Shown here in pieces: positions 1 to 6,353 of a stretch of 8,076 bases of DNA. The DNA is from Lentisalinibacter sp964602525 (lineage in GTDB: Bacteria; Pseudomonadota; Gammaproteobacteria; Steroidobacterales; Woeseiaceae). The notes under the pieces are model-generated. The model was not told the origin of the DNA and ran no database searches. It worked only from the letters and a program-made list of their open reading frames with translations. The position numbers were made by a program, and so were the translations under genes. The first letter of the stretch is position 1; each line of letters begins with the position of its first letter. Location of the stretch: the NCBI GenBank assembly GCA_964602525.1, contig CAZRSA010000122.1, forward strand, positions 1 through 8,076, written 5' to 3'.

Positions 1-823
1 GCACGACGCGGCTGCCGTCGTGGAGTTCCACCGGCATGGCCTCGCCTTCCTCGTAAGCCGTCCTGATCTCCTCCGCCGGCGGGATGAAGTCCGTGCCCAC
101 CACCTGGTGGTAGTACTTGCGGGTGTGGCTGTAGCTCTTGGTGGAGCCCACGTGGTCGTTGAAGGTGACGCAGGGGCTGATCACGTCCAGCAGCGCGAAG
201 CCCTTGTGGGTAAGCGCGCCCTTGATCAGCGGCACGAGCTGTTTCTTGTCACCGGAGAAGCTGCGGGCGATGTAGGTGGCGCCGGTGGCGAGCGCCAGCA
301 GGCAGGGGTCGATGGGCGGCTGCTGGTTCTCCTCGCCCTTCTTGGCCTTCGAGCCCACGTCCGCCGACGCCGAGAACTGGCCCTTGGTGAGGCCGTACAC
401 GCCATTGTTCTCGATGACGTAGCACATGTCCAGGTTGCGGCGGATGGCGTGGGTGAACTGGCCGAGACCGATGGACAGCGAGTCGCCGTCGCCGGAAACG
501 CCGAGATAGACCAGCTCGTTGTTGGCCGCGTTTGCGCCGGTGGTGACACTGGGCATGCGTCCGTGCACGGAGTTGAAGCCGTGGCTGGGGCCGACGAAAT
601 AGGCCGGCGTCTTCGACGAGCAGCCGATGCCGCTCATCTTGCCGAGCCGGTGCGGCGGGATGGACAGCTCGAATACCGCCTGGATGATGGCATTCGTGAC
701 GGAGTCGTGGCCGCAGCCCGCACACAGCGTGGAGACGGTGCCCTCGTAATCCCGCTGGGTCAGCCCGAGATCGTTCTTCGGCATGCGCGGGTGGGCGACT
801 TTCGGTTTGGGTATGTAGGACAT
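1..823 (-). CDS. korB: 2-oxoacid:ferredoxin oxidoreductase beta subunit (KorB-like), 3' end cut by window edge
   Basis: This is the thiamine-diphosphate and Fe-S subunit of a CoA-dependent 2-oxoacid:ferredoxin oxidoreductase, which converts a 2-oxoacid, CoA and oxidised ferredoxin to acyl-CoA, CO2 and reduced ferredoxin in the cytoplasm. The start ATG at 823 follows the korA stop by 2 bp (TAACGATG) and has GAGG about 9 bases upstream, inside the korA end. The frame is open for 274 codons and leaves the window. Four cysteines fit the family's single [4Fe-4S] ligand set: C34 and C37 in LCAGCGH, C68 in GIGCSSK and C218 in SPCVTFND. The ThDP/Mg site is seen as GDGD (111-114) followed by ENNGVYGLTKGQ (138-149). 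A 2-oxoglutarate substrate is inferred from overall resemblance to KorB; pyruvate or a branched-chain oxoacid cannot be excluded from sequence alone. Confidence 0.93.
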   Translation of the reverse strand, partial: MSYIPKPKVAHPRMPKNDLGLTQRDYEGTVSTLCAGCGHDSVTNAIIQAVFELSIPPHRLGKMSGIGCSSKTPAYFVGPSHGFNSVHGRMPSVTTGANAANNELVYLGVSGDGDSLSIGLGQFTHAIRRNLDMCYVIENNGVYGLTKGQFSASADVGSKAKKGEENQQPPIDPCLLALATGATYIARSFSGDKKQLVPLIKGALTHKGFALLDVISPCVTFNDHVGSTKSYSHTRKYYHQVVGTDFIPPAEEIRTAYEEGEAMPVELHDGSRVV

Positions 824-825
824 CG

Positions 826-2634
826 TTACGCTGCCTCGTTTCTCTCCCGGTCCTCGCGGATGCGCTCGGCCACGAAGCCCGCATGCATCGGCATGCCGTT
901 GTAGTGCAGCACCGGAACCAGCTTCTTCTGGTCGATCCCGGCGTCCAGGATCAGCAGCGAGCGCAGCTGGGCGTCCCGGTTCTGCTCCACCACGTACACA
1001 CGGTCGTGCCGCTCGATGAAGTCCGTGACCGCTTCGCCGAAGGGGAAAGCCTTCACCCGGCAGTAGTTCAGCTTCACGCCTTCAGCCGCGAGCTGTTCCA
1101 CCGCCTCGCATACGGCGGCCTCACCGCTGCCCACGGTCAGCACCGCGCTGCGGTTGAACCTGGAGTATTCGATGACCGGCTCCGGCATCAGCTCCCGGGC
1201 GGTCTCCCACTTCACCAGCAGCCGGTCCACCACGTCCTGGTACTCGTCGGCGTCCTCCGTGTACGCGCCGTACCTGTTATGGCCGGAGCCGCGTGTGAAG
1301 AAGCTGCCCTTAGGATGCTCGCCTGGCAACGAACGCCACGTGATGCCGTCGCCGTCGGTGTCGATATAGCGGTGGAATTTCTCGATCTTCTCCAGGTCCT
1401 CGGCGTGCAGCACCTTGCCGCGGTCGGGCCGGTAGTCGTCATCCCATTCGAGTTCCGGCACCATCCAGTCGTTCATGCCGATGTCCAAATCGGAGAGCAC
1501 CATCACCGGCGTCTGCAGCCGTTCGGCGAGGTCGAAGGCCGCCGGCGCCATGGTGAAACACTCGTAGGGGTCCCCCGGGAACAGCAGCACGTGTTTGGTG
1601 TCGCCGTGGGAGGCATAGGCGCAGGAGAGGATGTCCGACTGCTGGGTGCGCGTCGGCATGCCCGTAGACGGGCCGGTGCGCTGTACGTCGAAGATCACCA
1701 CCGGGAGCTCGGCGTAGTAGGCGAAACCGATGAATTCGTTCATGAGCGATATGCCGGGACCGCTCGTCGGCGTGAAGGCCCGGGCTCCGTTCCAGGCCGC
1801 GCCCAGCACCATGCCGATGGCGGCGAGTTCGTCCTCGGCCTGGATGATCAGGTAGTTGTTCTTTCCCGTTTCCGGATCCACGCGCAGCTGCTTGCAGTAG
1901 CGGCTGAACGCGTCCATCAGCGAGGTGGAAGGCGTGATCGGGTACCAGGCGCCCACCGTCGCGCCGGCATACACGCAGCCGAGACCGGCGGCCGTGTTGC
2001 CGTCGATGACCACGTGGCCCTTCGTCGCGTCCATCTTCTCGACGGTCAGGGGCAGCGGGCAGGTGAAATTCTCGACGGCGTAGTCGTAGCCGAGATGCAC
2101 TGCCTCCATGTTGGAGTCCGCCAGCGCCGGCTTCTGCGCGAAGGTGTCCCGGAGGTTCTCCCGGATGATCTCGAGGTCGAGATCGAGCAACGCCGCCAGC
2201 GCACCGACGTAGGCGATGTTCTTCATCAGGATGCGCGCCCGCGCGCCGTCGAAGTGCTCGTTGCACATCTTCGACAGAGGGATCCCGATCACCGTGACGT
2301 CTTCGCGGTCCAGCAGCTTCGAGCGCGGCCAGGTGGAGTCGTAGATGAGGTAGCCGCCCGACTCCACCTCCGCCAGGTCCTCGGCGTAGGTCTGCGCGTT
2401 CATGGCCACCATGACGTCCACGCGGCCGGCGCGGGCCTTGTGGCCGGCGCCGGTGACGCGCACCTCGTACCAGGTGGGCAGGCCCTGGATGTTGGAGGGG
2501 AAGTAGTTCTTGCCCACCACCGGGACGCCCATGCGGAAGATGGACTTCATGAGCAGGCCGTTGGCGCTGGCGGAGCCGGTGCCGTTCACCGTCGCGATCT
2601 TGATCACGACGTCGTTGATGCGCTTTTCGGTCAT
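826..2634 (-). CDS. korA: 2-oxoacid:ferredoxin oxidoreductase, fused gamma-alpha subunit (KorA-like)
   Basis: This is the large subunit of the same enzyme, 602 aa, the usual size for a two-subunit OFOR in which the gamma domain is fused in front of alpha. Residues 1-190 form the gamma domain, with an early N-G-T-G-SASANG loop (17-26) and the GxPVVGKNYFPSNIQG region (36-51). Residues 200-600 are the ThDP-binding pyrimidine domain of alpha, with the hallmark YPITPST (231-237), TPTSGPGISLMNE (288-300) and GPSTGMPTRTQQSD (321-334), where OFORs contact the 2-oxoacid and CoA. No cysteine cluster is present, as expected for this subunit. The chosen ATG overlaps the stop of the upstream flavin gene in an ATGA, with AAGG about 6 bases upstream, which implies translational coupling. 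The open frame continues 104 codons upstream of this ATG, but that stretch is antisense to no conserved family sequence and overlaps the flavin-subunit ferredoxin domain, so I did not use it. Confidence 0.95.
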   Translation of the reverse strand: MTEKRINDVVIKIATVNGTGSASANGLLMKSIFRMGVPVVGKNYFPSNIQGLPTWYEVRVTGAGHKARAGRVDVMVAMNAQTYAEDLAEVESGGYLIYDSTWPRSKLLDREDVTVIGIPLSKMCNEHFDGARARILMKNIAYVGALAALLDLDLEIIRENLRDTFAQKPALADSNMEAVHLGYDYAVENFTCPLPLTVEKMDATKGHVVIDGNTAAGLGCVYAGATVGAWYPITPSTSLMDAFSRYCKQLRVDPETGKNNYLIIQAEDELAAIGMVLGAAWNGARAFTPTSGPGISLMNEFIGFAYYAELPVVIFDVQRTGPSTGMPTRTQQSDILSCAYASHGDTKHVLLFPGDPYECFTMAPAAFDLAERLQTPVMVLSDLDIGMNDWMVPELEWDDDYRPDRGKVLHAEDLEKIEKFHRYIDTDGDGITWRSLPGEHPKGSFFTRGSGHNRYGAYTEDADEYQDVVDRLLVKWETARELMPEPVIEYSRFNRSAVLTVGSGEAAVCEAVEQLAAEGVKLNYCRVKAFPFGEAVTDFIERHDRVYVVEQNRDAQLRSLLILDAGIDQKKLVPVLHYNGMPMHAGFVAERIREDRERNEAA

Positions 2635-4442
2635 CCCGCCTTGTATACCTTGGGTTCGGCCCGCGCGGCCTCGTCCGCCGCATGGGGAATCAGGATCTGC
2701 GACTTCTGCATGTCCCAGGCGCCCGTGGGGCAGCGCTCGGCGCAGAGGCCGCAGTGCACGCAGAGGTCCTCGTCCTTGATCATGACTCGCCCGGTCTGGG
2801 GCAGCGCGCCGGAGACGAAGAAGGGCTCGGCCAGGTTCTCGGCCGGCGGCGTCAGGCTCTGCCTGAGCTCCTCCTCGCTGCCGTTCGGCGTGATGGCCAG
2901 GCAGTCCACCGGGCAGACGTCGATGCAGGCATCGCACTCGATGCACAGCTTGTCGATGAACACGGTCTGGATGTCGCAGTTCAGGCAGCGCTCCACCTCG
3001 GCCAGCGTCTGCTCAGGCGTGAAGCCCAGCTCCACCTCGATGTCGATCTTCTTGAACCGCTCTGCGAGGTCCACCGCCGGCATGAGGCGACGCTCCGCCG
3101 GGTTGTAGTCGTTGGAGTAGCTCCACTCGTGGATGCCCATCTTCTGGCTGATGAGGTTCATGCCGTCGGGCAGGCGGTCGTTGACGTCCTCGCCCTGGCA
3201 GTGCTTGTGGATGGAGATGGCGGCCTGGTGGCCGTGGGCGACGGCCCAGATGATGTTCTTCGGCCCGAAGGCCGCATCGCCGCCGAAGAACACGCCCGGG
3301 CGGGTGGACATGAAGGTGGTCTCGTCCACCACCGGGGCATCCCACTCGTTGAATTCCAGGCCGATGTCGCGCTCGATCCAGTCGAAGGCGTTCTCCTGGC
3401 CGATGGCGAGGATGACGTCGTCGCAGGGGATGAATATCTCCTCCAGCGCCGTGCCCCGGTCGATGCGGCCCTGCTCGTCGACCTGGTACTCCATCAGGTC
3501 GAACTTCATGCCGGTGAGCCGGCCGTCCTCGATCACGAACTCCTTCGGCGAGTGGTTGACGAGAATCTCGACGTTCTCCTCCTCGGCGTCCTCCAGCTCC
3601 CAGTCGGAGGCCTTGAAATAGCCACGGGGCTTGCGGGCCATCACCTTGACGTCGGTCGCGCCCAGCCTGAGCGAGGTGCGGCAGCAGTCCATGGCCGTGT
3701 TGCCCACGCCGATGATGAGCACCCGCTCGCCGATGGACTCCGTGTGCTTGAACGCCACCGACTCCAGCCACTGGATGCCGATGTGGATGCGATCGCTCTC
3801 GTGGCGGCCCGGCAGCTCCAGCTCCTTGCCCCGGGGCGCGCCGGTGCCGACGAACACGGCATCGAAGCCGCCGTCGTCCAGCAGGTCCTTAAGGCTACCG
3901 ATCGGATGGTTCAGCTTCAGATCGACGTCCATGTCCAGGATCATGCCGATCTCCTCGTCCAGCACCTTCGGCGGCAGCCGGAACTGGGGGATGTTCGTGC
4001 GCATGAGGCCGCCGGTCTCGTCCAGGGCCTCGAAGATGGTGCACTCATAGCCCAGCGGCGCGAGGTCGTTGGCCACGGTGAGCGAGGCACAGCCCGCGCC
4101 GACCAGGGCCACCCGCTTGCCGTTCTTCTCGGCCGGCGCGCGCGGCAGCCGGTCAGCGATCTCGTCCTTGTGGTCGGCCGCGACCCGCTTCAGCCGGCAG
4201 ATGGCCACCGGTTTCTCCTCCACCCGGCGCCGGCGGCAGGCCGGCTCGCAGGGCCGGTCGCACACCCGGCCGAGGATGCCCGGGAAGACGTTCGACTCCC
4301 GGTTGACCATGTAGGCGTCGGAGAAGCGGCCCTGGGCGATGAGACGGATGTATTCGGGGACGTCGGTATGCGCGGGACAGGCCCATTGGCAGTCCACGAC
4401 CCGATGGTAGAAATCGGGGTTTGAGGTGTCGGTCGGCTTCAT
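2631..4442 (-). CDS. GltD-like FAD/Fe-S NAD(P)H oxidoreductase with C-terminal ferredoxin domain (probable electron-transfer subunit of the Kor complex)
   Basis: This 603-aa flavoprotein probably carries electrons between the KorAB enzyme or ferredoxin and NADP(H). An N-terminal GltD/dihydropyrimidine-dehydrogenase-type Fe-S region spans residues 10-95: C18 and C22 (CQWACPAHTDVPEYI), C61/C65/C69 (GRVCDRPCEPAC) and C82. An FAD Rossmann motif, VALVGAGCAS (111-120), is followed by an acidic strand end, IFEALDETGG (136-145). A second Rossmann, IIGVGNTAMD (243-252), followed by R270-K271, points to NADP(H). PGVFFGGDA (382-390) closes the FAD site. The C-terminal tail has two CxxCxxCxxxCP clusters (C500-C510 and C561-C571), so it adds a 2[4Fe-4S] ferredoxin that plain GltD lacks. 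From memory, Thauera aromatica has a korABC set in which a similar subunit links 2-oxoglutarate oxidation to NADP+; that comparison needs an alignment. The ATG at 4442 has AGGA only 2 bases upstream. The open frame extends 30 codons further upstream, without family features. Confidence 0.9.
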   Translation of the reverse strand: MKPTDTSNPDFYHRVVDCQWACPAHTDVPEYIRLIAQGRFSDAYMVNRESNVFPGILGRVCDRPCEPACRRRRVEEKPVAICRLKRVAADHKDEIADRLPRAPAEKNGKRVALVGAGCASLTVANDLAPLGYECTIFEALDETGGLMRTNIPQFRLPPKVLDEEIGMILDMDVDLKLNHPIGSLKDLLDDGGFDAVFVGTGAPRGKELELPGRHESDRIHIGIQWLESVAFKHTESIGERVLIIGVGNTAMDCCRTSLRLGATDVKVMARKPRGYFKASDWELEDAEEENVEILVNHSPKEFVIEDGRLTGMKFDLMEYQVDEQGRIDRGTALEEIFIPCDDVILAIGQENAFDWIERDIGLEFNEWDAPVVDETTFMSTRPGVFFGGDAAFGPKNIIWAVAHGHQAAISIHKHCQGEDVNDRLPDGMNLISQKMGIHEWSYSNDYNPAERRLMPAVDLAERFKKIDIEVELGFTPEQTLAEVERCLNCDIQTVFIDKLCIECDACIDVCPVDCLAITPNGSEEELRQSLTPPAENLAEPFFVSGALPQTGRVMIKDEDLCVHCGLCAERCPTGAWDMQKSQILIPHAADEAARAEPKVYKAG

Positions 4443-4478
4443 TTCCTGTGGTGTGGACTCTCTCCCCCGGAGATACGC

Positions 4479-4503
4479 CGCACCCTTGCACCGTGTAGGT
4501 GCG
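4479..4503. promoter_or_regulatory. Dyad overlapping the predicted kor operon transcript start
   Basis: Two nested inverted repeats share the right arm GGTGC(G). CGCACC (4479-4484) pairs with GGTGCG (4498-4503) over 13 bases, and GCACC (4488-4492) pairs with GGTGC (4498-4502) over 5 bases. The dyad sits over the inferred start of the minus-strand promoter, where a repressor site or a 5'-UTR hairpin could act. No known regulator motif is recognised. Confidence 0.3.
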
Positions 4504-4504
4504 A

Positions 4505-4532
4505 AGAGTACTAAAGGCAGCGGAAATCGCAA
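4505..4532 (-). promoter_or_regulatory. Candidate sigma70-type promoter for the kor operon
   Basis: On the minus strand, TTGCGA (4532-4527) and TACTCT (4510-4505) are separated by 16 bases. That gives 4 of 6 and 3 of 6 consensus matches and predicts a transcript start near 4498, about 55 bases before the first gene's ATG. It is the best pair I found in the divergent region for this direction. The match is modest and in a high-GC genome could be chance. Confidence 0.3.
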
Positions 4533-4614
4533 TGGTTTTCGCTACTTTCGTGACACGGATCATGGGATTTCTCAACTATCCCCGTGCTGCGGTACCCGGC
4601 GACCGGGCTTCGGC

Positions 4615-4620
4615 TACACT
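4615..4620 (+). promoter_or_regulatory. Candidate -10 box for the nitrilase-family gene
   Basis: TACACT lies 29 bases before the GTG start and would place the transcript start near 4627. No good -35 hexamer is found 16-18 bases upstream; a 5-bp hairpin CCCGG-CGA-CCGGG (4595-4607) occupies that position. This may be an activator-dependent promoter or a chance match. Confidence 0.25.
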
Positions 4621-4649
4621 CTGCGCATCGCCGCAAGGGAGAATGACGG

Positions 4650-5702
4650 GTGAGCGAGCGCTACACGGCCCTGGCCCTGCAGATGGGCACCGACTGCGTG
4701 AATGCCTGCTCCGACCGGGCCTCCGCCCGGGAGCGGATGGGCGCGAACCTCGCGAATGCGCGCCGGCTGATCGCCGGCAGCAAGGCCTTCGTGAAGCAGT
4801 TCGCCGGCACCGACGTGCGCCTGGTGGTGCTGCCGGAGTACTTCCTGACCGGCTTCCCCATGGGCGAGACCGTGCGCGAGTGGCGGGAGAAGGCCGCACT
4901 CGAGCCGGGCGGGCCGGAGTACGAGGCGCTGGGCGAGATCGCGCAGACCTTCGGCCTCTACCTGGCGGGCAACGCCTACGAGCAGGACGAGCACTTTCCG
5001 GCGCTGTTCTTCCAGACCTGCTTCGTCATCGACCCGTCCGGCGACGTCGTCCTGCGCTATCGCCGCCTGATCTCGCTGTCCGCGCCGACGCCTTGGGACG
5101 TCTGGGACCGCTACCTGGACGTCTACGGCCTGGATGCCGTATTCCCCGTGGCGCGGACCGAGCTCGGCAATCTCGCCGCCATCGCCTCCGAGGAGATCCT
5201 CTACCCGGAGATCGCCCGCTGCCACGCGGTACGTGGCGCCGAGGTATTCCTGCACCACACCAGCGAGGTGGGCAGCCCGGCGCTGACGCCGAAGGACGTC
5301 TGCAAGCGCGCCCGGGCGGTGGAGAACATGGCGTACCTGGTGTCCGCCAACTCGGCACGGCTGGGAGAACTGGCATTCCCTGCGGAATCGACGACCGGCA
5401 TGTCCAAGATCGTGGACTACAACGGCAGGGTCGTCGCCGAGGCGCCGCCGGGCGGCGAGAGCATGGTGGCCAACGCGACGCTGGACCTCACCGGCCTGCG
5501 CGAGGTCCGTCACCGCGCCGGTATGAGCAACCTGCTGTCCCGCCAGCCGCTGGAACTCTACGCCGAGGCCCTCTCCGGCATCCGCATGCGGCCGAAGAAT
5601 CGCCTGCTGCGGGGTGGAGACATCGTCGAGCCCGGTCGGGGCGAACTCGCCGCCCTACAGCAGGAGGACATCCTGCGATTGGCCGACGAGGGCCTGCTCT
5701 AG
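4650..5702 (+). CDS. Carbon-nitrogen hydrolase (nitrilase superfamily) protein with altered catalytic residues
   Basis: This cytoplasmic protein of 350 aa matches the nitrilase alpha-beta-beta-alpha fold along most of its length. LVVLPEYFLTGFP (58-70) carries the conserved Glu (E63), VIDPSGDVVLRYRRL (126-140) aligns with the segment that normally holds the catalytic Lys, and GNLAAIASEEILYPEIAR (173-190) aligns with the nucleophile elbow (usual form xxxxICYDxxFPExxR). At these sites the expected Lys is R139 and the expected Cys is S180, so only Glu of the Glu-Lys-Cys triad remains. The flanking blocks RARAVENMAYLVSAN (220-234), STTGMSKIVDYNGRVVAEA (247-265) and GGESMVAN (268-275) are well kept, so this is not a decaying gene. 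The start is GTG at 4650 with AAGGGAG 8 bases upstream; an ATG at 4643 is out of frame. It is divergent from the kor operon, and its substrate is unknown. It may be a pseudoenzyme or use altered chemistry. Confidence 0.9.
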   Translation: MSERYTALALQMGTDCVNACSDRASARERMGANLANARRLIAGSKAFVKQFAGTDVRLVVLPEYFLTGFPMGETVREWREKAALEPGGPEYEALGEIAQTFGLYLAGNAYEQDEHFPALFFQTCFVIDPSGDVVLRYRRLISLSAPTPWDVWDRYLDVYGLDAVFPVARTELGNLAAIASEEILYPEIARCHAVRGAEVFLHHTSEVGSPALTPKDVCKRARAVENMAYLVSANSARLGELAFPAESTTGMSKIVDYNGRVVAEAPPGGESMVANATLDLTGLREVRHRAGMSNLLSRQPLELYAEALSGIRMRPKNRLLRGGDIVEPGRGELAALQQEDILRLADEGLL

Positions 5703-5749
5703 ACTGAAGGAGTGCTGAACCGGCGCTGAACGGAGCCGTGATTCTCCAT

Positions 5750-5777
5750 TTGACCGTCCGTCCTATCGCGCTATCAT
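5750..5777 (+). promoter_or_regulatory. Probable sigma70 promoter of the first cytochrome gene
   Basis: TTGACC (5750-5755) and TATCAT (5772-5777) are separated by 16 bases, each matching consensus at five of six positions. The predicted start near 5784 leaves a leader of about 26 bases before the ATG. This is the strongest promoter-like pair in the window and lets the cytochrome be expressed independently of the upstream nitrilase-family gene. No terminator is visible between the two genes. Confidence 0.6.
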
Positions 5778-5809
5778 CATCACAGGTTCGAGAAAACCGG
5801 AGTCTCACG

Positions 5810-6085
5810 ATGAAAAAACCGATGATGATGCTGGTCGCCCTGCCGCTGGTCTTTTTCGGCGCCGCCGCACTGGCGGACGGGCACATGGAAGCGGGCAAGG
5901 CCAAGTTCGAGGAAGCCTGCGTGGACTGCCACTACAGCGACGACTTCGCCGGCATGCCGAAGGACGATATCAAGGGCATGATCAAGGCCGTCGCCGCGGG
6001 CGAGGTGGAGCATGACGAGGATCTCTCCGGCCTGACGGACGAGGAAATCAAGGCTCTCGCGGCCTACATGGCGAGCGCCGAGTAG
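5810..6085 (+). CDS. Small acidic exported c-type cytochrome, copy 1
   Basis: This predicted periplasmic single-haem electron carrier has 91 aa. Residues 1-22 are a Sec signal peptide (MKKPMMM, hydrophobic core, cleavage likely after ALA22), leaving about 69 residues. The haem is attached at CVDCH (C37, C40, H41), and the C-terminal helix LTDEEIKALAAYMAS (75-89) is the class I cytochrome c end. The mature protein has about 18 acidic residues, six Lys and no Arg. The distal ligand is unclear: the place where cytochrome c6-like proteins have Met, seven residues before the Leu that opens the last helix, holds H68; M49 and M57 are other options. The ATG at 5810 is set by GGAG 7 bases upstream; the frame stays open upstream but lies across the promoter. 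The second cytochrome is its paralogue. No partner oxidase or dehydrogenase is in the window. Confidence 0.93.
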   Translation: MKKPMMMLVALPLVFFGAAALADGHMEAGKAKFEEACVDCHYSDDFAGMPKDDIKGMIKAVAAGEVEHDEDLSGLTDEEIKALAAYMASAE

Positions 6086-6138
6086 CCGCACGAGCCCCGC
6101 CGCGACGCCGACCGGCGCCCGGCGAATCGTGACAGGAC

Positions 6139-6171
6139 AAGGCCGGTGGCGGCTTAGCCATCGGCCTTTTT
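6139..6171 (+). terminator. Rho-independent terminator after cytochrome copy 1
   Basis: A 12-bp stem with one G-U pair is formed by AAGGCCGGTGGC (6139-6150) and GCCATCGGCCTT (6157-6168), with the loop GGCTTA, followed by a run of five T (6167-6171). It lies 53 bases past the stop codon and separates the two cytochromes into different transcripts. Confidence 0.85.
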
Positions 6172-6217
6172 CCATGGCTCGCCGCAGGCTCGACGCGGAT
6201 ACCGGGCATTGCCGTCG

Positions 6218-6250
6218 CCGGGACGTCCCGGGGGGCCTCGGTCCGGACCG
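6218..6250. repeat. Pair of perfect palindromes upstream of cytochrome copy 2
   Basis: CCGGGACGTCCCGG (6218-6231) and CGGTCCGGACCG (6239-6250) are both perfect palindromes. Their centres are 20 bp apart, close to two helical turns, and they lie about 40-75 bp upstream of the predicted -35 box of the next gene. They could be tandem operators for a dimeric activator. They have no T-tract, so they do not look like a terminator. GC-rich sequence makes chance palindromes more likely. Confidence 0.4.
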
Positions 6251-6290
6251 CGAACCTGAATGGAGGCTTAACGGCACACGGATATTGTCT

Positions 6291-6318
6291 TTTACCGGCA
6301 ACGAGGCCGGGTTAGTAT
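6291..6318 (+). promoter_or_regulatory. Candidate promoter of cytochrome copy 2
   Basis: TTTACC (6291-6296) and TAGTAT (6313-6318) are separated by 16 bases, with four of six matches each. It has the same spacing as the promoter of copy 1. A separate promoter is required here because a strong terminator ends the upstream transcript. The leader would be about 29 bases. Confidence 0.42.
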
Positions 6319-6353
6319 TCCGCCTGAACCAGACACGAAGTGGAGGACCCACG

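Noticed and set aside
2635..2946. 104-codon upstream extension of the korA frame
   Set aside because: It overlaps the ferredoxin domain of the preceding gene in another frame and has no KorA-like sequence; the ATG at 2634 in an ATGA overlap fits better.
883..3108. Long plus-strand open frame of about 740 codons opposite korA
   Set aside because: It is the antisense of korA and the flavin-subunit end, rich in Arg, His and Val with no family motif; GC-rich codon bias creates such frames.
2682..4424. Long plus-strand open frame of about 580 codons opposite the flavin subunit
   Set aside because: It is antisense of a gene with clear FAD, NADP and Fe-S motifs; its own translation is low-complexity and unrecognisable.
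4499..5707. Plus-strand open frame overlapping the nitrilase-like gene
   Set aside because: It is in another frame, Arg- and Gly-rich and without motifs; the GTG at 4650 with a good ribosome site gives the nitrilase-fold protein.
5703..5749. Possible hairpin after the nitrilase-like gene (CGGC/GCCG near 5721-5738)
   Set aside because: It has only four base pairs and no T-tract, so I do not call a terminator.
6129..6353. In-frame upstream extension of cytochrome copy 2
   Set aside because: It runs through the terminator and promoter and would place the signal peptide in the middle of the protein.
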